Below, piece after piece: positions 1 through 4,992 of a DNA stretch of 6,254 nucleotides. The notes under the pieces are model-generated. The model did no database searches. It was not told where the DNA came from and saw only the letters and a program-made list of their open reading frames with translations. A program made the translations under genes and the position numbers. The stretch covers positions 1-6,254 of the forward strand of contig DZDB01000112.1 in the NCBI GenBank assembly GCA_022736605.1, in the 5' to 3' direction. Source of the DNA: Sideroxydans lithotrophicus (GTDB lineage: Bacteria; Pseudomonadota; Gammaproteobacteria; Burkholderiales; Sulfuriferulaceae). Positions within the stretch are counted from its first letter, which is position 1. The number at the start of each line of letters is the position of its first letter.

Positions 1-324
1 GGCATCACCGGCCAGCGCCCGCTGTTTTTCCGCGCCCCGGCGGGTTTGCGCAATCCGTTTCTCGACCCGGTGCTGACGCGTCTGGGACTGCGCCTGGCGA
101 GCTGGTCGGTGCGCGGCTTCGATACCCGCGTGGGCGATGCGCAACGTGTCAAAACCAGATTGCTGGCGGGTCTGCAACCTGGCGCAATCGTGCTGCTGCA
201 CGACGGCCACGCGGCGCTGACCCCAGCCGGGGTGCCGATCATACTTGAGGTACTGCCGACGTTGCTCGACGCTGCATCGACAGCCGGTTTGCGCTGCGTC
301 ACATTGCGTCAGGCGCTGACATGA
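1..324 (+). CDS. Polysaccharide deacetylase (NodB-homology), C-terminal part
   Basis: The reading frame is open from the first base of the window and ends at TGA 322-324, so this is the last 107 residues of a gene that begins upstream. An internal TTG at 46 is not the real start. Seen: FRAPAG at window residues 10-15 matches the R-x-x-P-x-G motif of NodB-type carbohydrate esterases (CE4). WSVRGFDT about 30 residues later matches the usual W-S-x-D-x-x-D-W region, and LLHDG (His-Asp codons at 199-204) is the late motif carrying the catalytic histidine. Family knowledge: these metal-dependent enzymes remove N- or O-acetyl groups from chitooligosaccharide, peptidoglycan or other glycans, usually in or beyond the periplasm. 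The metal-binding Asp-His-His part lies outside the window, so activity cannot be judged. The stop overlaps the next gene by four bases (ATGA), so the two are probably co-translated. The substrate is unknown; a link to pigment or envelope glycolipid modification is inferred from position only. Confidence 0.87.
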   Translation, partial: GITGQRPLFFRAPAGLRNPFLDPVLTRLGLRLASWSVRGFDTRVGDAQRVKTRLLAGLQPGAIVLLHDGHAALTPAGVPIILEVLPTLLDAASTAGLRCVTLRQALT

Positions 325-998
325 TGCAGCCCAACAAAATCTGGTATCGCCAGATCGCCACTGCGCTTACGCGTCATATTTGGCTCAAGGCCATCGGTAC
401 GCCGCTGTTCATTGCGGTATTTTTCGGTGCCTACATTTATCTGCTCAAAAACCCGGTGTATCCGATTACCGTCATGCCGATGACCTGGCTGGATCGGTGG
501 GTGCCATTTCAGCCTTGGACCATGTCGTTTTATGTCTCACTCTGGGTTTACGTGTCCTTGCCATCCGCCCTGCTTGCGACGCGGCGCGAACTGTTTATCT
601 ATAGCGGCGGCATGACCGCCACCTGCCTGACCGGTTTGCTGATTTTTTATTTCTGGCCAACGGCAGTGCCGGTCGCCAACATTGACTGGGCGCTTTATCC
701 TGGCGTCGATTACCTCAAAAGTCTGGACGCTGCGGGCAATGCATGCCCGTCGCTGCACGTCGCCACAGCGGTGTTTTCAGCCCTGTGGCTGCACTTCACG
801 CTGGCGCGATTTACCGCCCCGCGCTGGCTCCGGTCGCTGAACTGGACCTGGTGTATCGGCATTGTTTATTCCACCGTCGCGACGCGCCAGCACGTTGCGG
901 TGGACGTGCTGGCCGGGCTGGTTTTAGGCGGCCTGTTCGCCTATGCGTCATTGCGCCGAAGCCAACGCCACCCAAGCACCGTGATGGCAGCCGCGTAA
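321..998 (+). CDS. PAP2-family integral membrane phosphatase/phosphotransferase (PSLH type)
   Basis: The protein has 225 residues. ATG 321 overlaps the upstream TGA; an adjacent ATG at 324 is equally possible. About six membrane segments are visible, at roughly residues 23-43, 68-87, 92-118, 147-162, 173-188 and 193-212. The PAP2 signature is recognisable but of the Aur1/PAP2_3-like variety: CPSLH at 142-146 replaces the common PSGH, and STVATRQHVAVD at 184-195 supplies His191 and Asp195. Thr185 stands where classical PAP2 enzymes have Arg, with Arg189 nearby. Family knowledge: such enzymes cleave or transfer phosphate groups on lipid-linked substrates (phosphatidate, undecaprenyl diphosphate, inositol phosphoceramide) at the membrane face. 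Bacterial PSLH-type members are mostly uncharacterised. Its place between a glycan deacetylase and a polyketide cassette suggests handling of a lipid or glycolipid carrier, which is inference. The C-terminus is a short basic tail. The family call is firm, the substrate unknown. Confidence 0.86.
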   Translation: MMQPNKIWYRQIATALTRHIWLKAIGTPLFIAVFFGAYIYLLKNPVYPITVMPMTWLDRWVPFQPWTMSFYVSLWVYVSLPSALLATRRELFIYSGGMTATCLTGLLIFYFWPTAVPVANIDWALYPGVDYLKSLDAAGNACPSLHVATAVFSALWLHFTLARFTAPRWLRSLNWTWCIGIVYSTVATRQHVAVDVLAGLVLGGLFAYASLRRSQRHPSTVMAAA

Positions 999-1012
999 GG
1001 CACGCCTGATTT

Positions 1013-1021
1013 TGCTAAAAT
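1013..1021 (+). promoter_or_regulatory. Possible extended -10 promoter element in the only sizeable intergenic gap
   Basis: The 51 bases between the PAP2 gene and the ketosynthase are more A+T-rich than their surroundings. They contain TGCTAAAAT, which fits a TGn extended -10 followed by TAAAAT (one mismatch to TATAAT). No good -35 hexamer lies 16-18 bases upstream (993-998 is GCGTAA). A start about seven bases downstream would leave a leader of only about 22 bases before the TTG at 1050. This could give the cassette its own transcription start inside the operon, but the match may be chance. No terminator hairpin is visible in the gap, so read-through from upstream is also expected. Confidence 0.25.
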
Positions 1022-1049
1022 CCGACTTTGTGAATGAATTGATTGTCCA

Positions 1050-2249
1050 TTGAACGCGCTTTATCTCTCCCATTTTACCGCCACCAGCGCTATCGGCCAG
1101 GGTCTGGATCAGACGCTGGATGCGCTGCGCCAGCACCGTGGCGGTCTGCACCCGTGTGCATTCGACACCGTTGATCTGGCGACCTGTATCGGCGAAGTGG
1201 CGGGTGTCGATGCGATTGTGTTGCCCGCACGGCTGGCTGCGTTTGACTGCCGCAACAACCGCCTGGCACAGCTGGGGCTGGAACAGGACGGCTTTGCCGA
1301 GGCAGTGCGCGCTGCCGTCAAAAAATACGGCCCGACCCGGATCGGCGTATTCATCGGCACCAGCACGGCAGGCATCCTGCAAACCGAGCTGGCGTATCGG
1401 CGGCGCGATGCCGAGACCGGTGCGTTACCTGCCGATTTTATTTATGGCACCACCCACAACACCTTTTCTGTCGCCGATTTCACGCGTCAGTATTTCGGGC
1501 TGAATGGCCCGGCGGTCGCCGTGTCCTCGGCGTGTTCGTCCAGCGCCAAGGTATTTGCCTCGGCACGGCGCATGCTGGCGGCCGGGCTGATTGATGCAGC
1601 AGTCGTCGGCGGCGTCGATTCGCTATGTCTGACCACGCTGTATGGGTTCAACTCGCTGGGGCTGATTTCGACACAGCCGTGCCGCCCGTTTGATGTCGAA
1701 CGCGATGGCATTTCGATTGGCGAAGCGGCGGCGTTTGCCTTGCTTGAACGCCCACCCGCAATATTGCCGGACGCCGCCGTGCTGTTGCTCGGCGTGGGCG
1801 AATCCAGCGACGCTTACCACATGTCATCGCCACATCCCGACGGCCTGGGGGCGCGCATGGCGATGCAGGCAGCGCTCGACATGGCCGGTTTGCAGCCCGC
1901 AGATATCGACTACATCAATTTGCACGGTACCGCCACCCAGAGCAACGACGCCGCCGAAGCCAAAGCGGTGATGGGCTTGTTTGGTCCGGCCACGCCCTGC
2001 AGCTCGACCAAGGGCGCGACCGGGCATACCCTGGGTGCTGCTGGCGGCGTCGAGGCGGTGATCTGCGCGCTGGCATTGCAGCACGGGCTGCAACCGGCAG
2101 GCTTGAATACCCGGCAAACTGACGCCGCGCTACCGCTCAACTATCTGCGGGACAACCGCAGCCAGCCGATGCGCTACGTGTTGAGCAATTCATTCGGTTT
2201 TGGCGGCACCAATTGCAGCCTGATTTTCGGACGTGCCCATCAGCCATGA
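1050..2249 (+). CDS. Beta-ketoacyl-ACP synthase, FabF-like (aryl polyene-type KS)
   Basis: This 399-residue protein is full length for a FabF/KAS II-type condensing enzyme, which joins an acyl chain to malonyl-ACP with loss of CO2 in the cytoplasm. The complete active site is visible: Cys162 in SSACSSSA, His292 in NLHGTATQSND and His326 in KGATGHTLGAAGG. The C-terminal GFGGTN loop is at residues 383-388. The start is uncertain: an in-frame TGA at 1035-1037 limits it, and the only conventional start codon before the conserved N-terminus (MNALYLS) is TTG 1050; no good Shine-Dalgarno sequence precedes it. Directly downstream are a chain-length-factor-like partner, a dehydratase and a ketoreductase, so this is probably the catalytic half of a KS-CLF heterodimer extending a polyene, comparable to ApeO of aryl polyene clusters. 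That role is inferred from context; the ketosynthase call is secure. A primary-metabolism fabF is less likely because there is no acpP, fabD or plsX nearby. Confidence 0.93.
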   Translation: MNALYLSHFTATSAIGQGLDQTLDALRQHRGGLHPCAFDTVDLATCIGEVAGVDAIVLPARLAAFDCRNNRLAQLGLEQDGFAEAVRAAVKKYGPTRIGVFIGTSTAGILQTELAYRRRDAETGALPADFIYGTTHNTFSVADFTRQYFGLNGPAVAVSSACSSSAKVFASARRMLAAGLIDAAVVGGVDSLCLTTLYGFNSLGLISTQPCRPFDVERDGISIGEAAAFALLERPPAILPDAAVLLLGVGESSDAYHMSSPHPDGLGARMAMQAALDMAGLQPADIDYINLHGTATQSNDAAEAKAVMGLFGPATPCSSTKGATGHTLGAAGGVEAVICALALQHGLQPAGLNTRQTDAALPLNYLRDNRSQPMRYVLSNSFGFGGTNCSLIFGRAHQP

Positions 2250-3040
2250 AGCTGACCGCTTACATTGAAGGCATCGGCCTGCTCGGCGCTGGTTTGACCG
2301 ACTGGCCGACGGCACAGTCGGTGCTGACGGGTCAACAAGCTTATCAGCCGAGTCGCACTGTGCTCCCCGCCCCCACGCTGTTGCCGCCCGCAGAGCGCCG
2401 CCGCAGCAGTGCCATTGTCAAACTCACGCTGGCAACGGGTCTGGAAGCGGTGGCGGCAGCCGGGCTGGATGCGGCCACGCTGCCGTGCGTATTTTCTGCG
2501 TCGGGCGGCGACGGCGAAAATTGCCACGCCATTTGCGCCATGCTGGCAAGCGACGACCGCGCCATTTCCCCCACCCGGTTCCATAATTCGGTTCACAATG
2601 CCGCCGCAGGCTACTGGGGTATCGCCACCGGCGCGATGACCAATGCATCGGTGTTATGCGCATTCGACGCCAGTTTTGGCGCGGGTTTGCTTGAAACCCT
2701 CACCCAGGTTGTCGTTGACGATGCGCGCACCTTGCTGCTGGCGTGCGACACCCAATATCCCGAACCGTTGCACAGCGCCCGTCCAATTACCGACAACTTC
2801 GGCATTGCGCTGGTGCTGGCACCTCAGCGCAGCGCCCGGTCATTGGCGCAGATCAGCGTCACATTGACGGCGGATCCGGCGCAACCGCTGGATGATGCGG
2901 CGCTCGAAAGCCTGCGCCTGGGCATTCCCGCCGCACGTGGCTTGCCTTTGTTGCGTGCCATTGCGCTGCGGCAAGATGGGCGTGTGGTACTCGATTACCT
3001 GGACACCCAGCGCCTTGCCGTGGCGGTGACGCTGTGCTGA
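2246..3040 (+). CDS. Beta-ketoacyl synthase-like chain-length factor (PF13723 type, ApeC-like)
   Basis: I take ATG 2246 as the start, giving 264 residues, because it forms an ATGA overlap with the ketosynthase stop and begins a typical strand (MKLTAYIEGIGLLG). An upstream alternative start at 2213 would add 11 residues inside the ketosynthase. The protein resembles only the N-terminal half of a thiolase-fold ketosynthase. Landmarks typical of the family are VFSASGGDG around residues 83-91 and ISPTRFHNSVHNAAAG at 107-122. The segment matching the nucleophile region reads SVLCAFDASF; by my alignment Phe140 sits at the Cys position, with a Cys two residues earlier (138). No second or third catalytic His is present. 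Family knowledge: such proteins pair with an active ketosynthase and help set chain length in aryl polyene and related pigment pathways. It is presumed catalytically inert and to dimerise with the preceding gene product. Confidence 0.87.
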   Translation: MKLTAYIEGIGLLGAGLTDWPTAQSVLTGQQAYQPSRTVLPAPTLLPPAERRRSSAIVKLTLATGLEAVAAAGLDAATLPCVFSASGGDGENCHAICAMLASDDRAISPTRFHNSVHNAAAGYWGIATGAMTNASVLCAFDASFGAGLLETLTQVVVDDARTLLLACDTQYPEPLHSARPITDNFGIALVLAPQRSARSLAQISVTLTADPAQPLDDAALESLRLGIPAARGLPLLRAIALRQDGRVVLDYLDTQRLAVAVTLC

Positions 3041-3504
3041 ATACCGGCACGCGCGATCACGCCTGGATCGCCGCGCACATTCCGCATCAAGGCAGCATGT
3101 GCCTGCTGCACAGCGTGCTGCGCTGGGACGGCCTCAGCCTGCAATGCGCTGCCATCAGCCACCGTGCAGCGGACAATCCCTTACGCGCAAACGGTCAATT
3201 GGCGGCAGTCTGCGGCATTGAGTATGCGGCGCAGGCGATGGCGGTGCACGGTGCCCTGCTTGCGCCGTCCGACCAAACCTGCGCGCGCGTCGGCTATCTG
3301 GTGAGCATTCGCGGCACCACCCTGCACGTGGGGCGGCTGGACGATATTGCCGAGGACTTACTGGTCGAAGCCCGTTGTATCAGCGCCAGTGACAACAACA
3401 TCCTTTACGCATTTCATGTGAGCGCAGGCGGGCGCGTGCTGCTCGATGGCCGCGCCGCCGTGGTGCTCGACGCTACCCTGCTCTCTCCCGGTGTTTTGTC
3501 ATGA
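3034..3504 (+). CDS. Hotdog-fold 3-hydroxyacyl-ACP dehydratase (ApeP/ApeI-like, FabZ-related)
   Basis: The protein has 156 residues, the usual size for a single hotdog-domain dehydratase. The chosen start is GTG 3034, overlapping the previous gene by seven bases; no ATG lies before the conserved region. HIPHQGSMCLL at residues 15-25 resembles the LPHR-x-P-x-L-L active-site strand of FabA/FabZ, placing His18 as the catalytic histidine. GIEYAAQAMAVHG at 61-73 is the hotdog helix, with Glu63 as the likely acidic partner. This second motif is characteristic of the aryl polyene dehydratase group rather than of housekeeping FabZ. Expected reaction: removal of water from 3-hydroxyacyl-ACP to give a trans double bond that is kept in the growing polyene. 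It sits between the chain-length factor and the ketoreductase, as expected for an iterative type II system. The family call is strong; the exact acyl substrate is inferred from neighbours. Confidence 0.87.
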   Translation: MLNTGTRDHAWIAAHIPHQGSMCLLHSVLRWDGLSLQCAAISHRAADNPLRANGQLAAVCGIEYAAQAMAVHGALLAPSDQTCARVGYLVSIRGTTLHVGRLDDIAEDLLVEARCISASDNNILYAFHVSAGGRVLLDGRAAVVLDATLLSPGVLS

Positions 3505-4220
3505 AAAAAGCTTTGGTCACTGGCGGCAGCGGCGGCATTGGCGCGGCGATTTGTCAGCGTCTGGCCGCCGACGGCTGCCATGTTTACATTCACGCCAACC
3601 GTGGCCGCGATACCGCACAAGCGCTGGCCGCACGCATTCATGCTGACGGCGGCAGTGCCGAGGTGGTGGTCTTCGACGTGACCGACAGCCAGGCAGTCGC
3701 CGATGCGCTGACGCCGTTGATCGAGCACCAGCCGATCCAGATACTGGTGAACAACGCCGGCATCCACGATGACGCGGTATTTCCGGGCATGCGCGCCGAA
3801 CAGTGGCACCGTGTCATTGACGTCTCGGTGAACGGGTTTTTCAACGTGACACACACGCTGATGATGCCGATGATTCGCAGCCGCTGGGGGCGTATCGTCA
3901 ACGTCTCGTCGATCGCCGCGCTGGCGGGCAACCGTGGTCAGGTCAATTATTCTGCCGCCAAGGGCGCGCTCAATTCCGCCACCAAATCGCTGGCGCAGGA
4001 AGTCGCCAGTCGGGGCATCACGGTCAACGCCGTCGCCCCTGGCATCATTGATACCGCGATGAGTGCCAGCGCATTCGACACGCACGACATCACCCGCATG
4101 GTGCCGATGAAACGCGCCGGTACCCCGCACGAAGTTGCCGATCTGGTCGGCTTCCTCGCTTCCGATCAGGCCGCCTACATCACCGGTCAGATCATCTCGA
4201 TTAATGGCGGCATGCTTTAA
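3501..4220 (+). CDS. fabG: 3-oxoacyl-ACP reductase, FabG-like short-chain dehydrogenase
   Basis: This 239-residue protein is full length for a classical SDR. It starts at ATG 3501 in an ATGA overlap with the dehydratase stop. The Rossmann glycine motif TGGSGGIG is at residues 7-14, NNAG at 84-87, and the catalytic Ser137, Tyr150 and Lys154 fall in the expected SSIAAL-GNRGQVNYSAAK arrangement. VNAVAPG and the C-terminal ITGQIISINGGM are also typical. It should reduce 3-oxoacyl-ACP to 3-hydroxyacyl-ACP with NADPH; the cofactor is assumed from the family. GNRGQVNYSAAKGAL is close to what I recall of the FabG-related subgroup found in aryl polyene clusters (ApeQ-like), so this is probably a pathway-specific copy rather than the housekeeping fabG. 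Oddity: the fourth SDR catalytic residue, usually Asn, is Ser109 by alignment (DVSVNGFF), with an Asn two residues on. Confidence 0.92.
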   Translation: MKKALVTGGSGGIGAAICQRLAADGCHVYIHANRGRDTAQALAARIHADGGSAEVVVFDVTDSQAVADALTPLIEHQPIQILVNNAGIHDDAVFPGMRAEQWHRVIDVSVNGFFNVTHTLMMPMIRSRWGRIVNVSSIAALAGNRGQVNYSAAKGALNSATKSLAQEVASRGITVNAVAPGIIDTAMSASAFDTHDITRMVPMKRAGTPHEVADLVGFLASDQAAYITGQIISINGGML

Positions 4221-4237
4221 CCCCGGTCATCCACAAC

Positions 4238-4990
4238 ATGAATAAACCCACACCCGCCCACGCACCGCACCAGCCACTCACCGAGTACTACCCGACCGAG
4301 CAGGACCGGCAAGCCTATCTGCGCCAGATTTTTGACAACACCGCGCCGGATTACGACCGCATCGAAGCCATGCTGGCATGGGGAACTGGCTCGCGCTACC
4401 GGCGTCAGGCGCTTGAGCGCGCCGGGTTGAAAACCGGCATGAAAGTGCTCGATGTCGGCGTCGGCACCGGTCTGGTGGCGGCGCAGGCTTGTGTGCTGGC
4501 TGGCGACGCGACGCTGGTCACGGGCGTTGATCCCAGCGCAGGCATGCTCGCTGCGAGCAAATTGCCTGCCGCCGTCACGCTCATGGAAGGCCGCGCCGAA
4601 TCACTGCCGTTTCCTGATAACCACTTCGATTTTTTGAGTATGGGTTACGCCTTGCGCCACATCAGCGACCTGGGCGTGGCGTTTGCTGAATTCGAGCGGG
4701 TGCTGAAGCCTGGCGGCCGCCTGTGTATTCTTGAAATCACCCAGGCACAAAACAGGATGGGCAAATGGCTGCTGCGTAACTATATGCGCGGCGTGATTCC
4801 CTTGTTGACGCGCTTTGTATCGAAACAAAAAGACAGCGCAACCATCTGGCGTTATTACTGGGACAGTATCGAAGCCTGCGTGCCACCCGAGCAGGTGCTG
4901 GCAACGCTCCACGCTGCCGGATTGACGCAGGTGCAGCGCCATCTGGAAGTCGGCGTGTTCTCCGAATATCAGGCAATCAAAAAGCAATAG
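4238..4990 (+). CDS. Class I SAM-dependent methyltransferase, UbiE/COQ5-like
   Basis: The protein has 250 residues, about the length of UbiE. It starts at ATG 4238, 17 bases after the reductase stop, with only a weak ribosome-binding site. SAM-binding motif I is VLDVGVGTG at residues 70-78. The acidic residue ending the second strand is Asp98 (TGVDPS). AESLPFPDNHFDFLSMGYALRHI at about 120-142 and RVLKPGGRL further on match the UbiE pattern. The N-terminal FDNTAPDYDRIEAML (32-46) is UbiE-like but lacks the Met-Asn and the later His/Trp of the ubiquinone/menaquinone signature, so a housekeeping quinone role is not assured. In this context a C- or O-methylation of the aryl head group or a related phenolic precursor is plausible, since aryl polyenes often carry a methylated ring; this is inference. 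The alternative is a quinone-pathway methyltransferase that happens to lie here. The two-base gap to the next gene indicates a shared transcript. Confidence 0.85.
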   Translation: MNKPTPAHAPHQPLTEYYPTEQDRQAYLRQIFDNTAPDYDRIEAMLAWGTGSRYRRQALERAGLKTGMKVLDVGVGTGLVAAQACVLAGDATLVTGVDPSAGMLAASKLPAAVTLMEGRAESLPFPDNHFDFLSMGYALRHISDLGVAFAEFERVLKPGGRLCILEITQAQNRMGKWLLRNYMRGVIPLLTRFVSKQKDSATIWRYYWDSIEACVPPEQVLATLHAAGLTQVQRHLEVGVFSEYQAIKKQ

Positions 4991-4992
4991 CC

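Noticed and set aside
948..1382. 144-codon minus-strand frame covering the gap and the start of the ketosynthase
   Set aside because: There is no recognisable domain, it mostly overlaps the ketosynthase, and its upstream region lies inside that gene with no promoter evidence.
2213..2245. Upstream alternative start for the chain-length factor
   Set aside because: It would add 11 residues without family similarity inside the ketosynthase C-terminus; the ATG at 2246 gives the expected N-terminus and an ATGA overlap.
3414..4130. 238-codon open frame on the minus strand opposite the reductase
   Set aside because: It lies wholly over the dehydratase and reductase genes, which show clear catalytic motifs. 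Its His/Arg/Val/Gly-rich translation shows no recognisable domain and is typical of an antisense shadow in G+C-rich DNA.
1050..4220. Primary fatty-acid synthesis (fab) operon
   Set aside because: There is no acpP, fabD, fabH or plsX, and a half-length KS partner and an ApeP-like dehydratase do not belong to housekeeping fab clusters.
4221..4237. Possible terminator between the reductase and the methyltransferase
   Set aside because: The 17-base gap has no stem-loop or T run and is too short; continued transcription is more likely.
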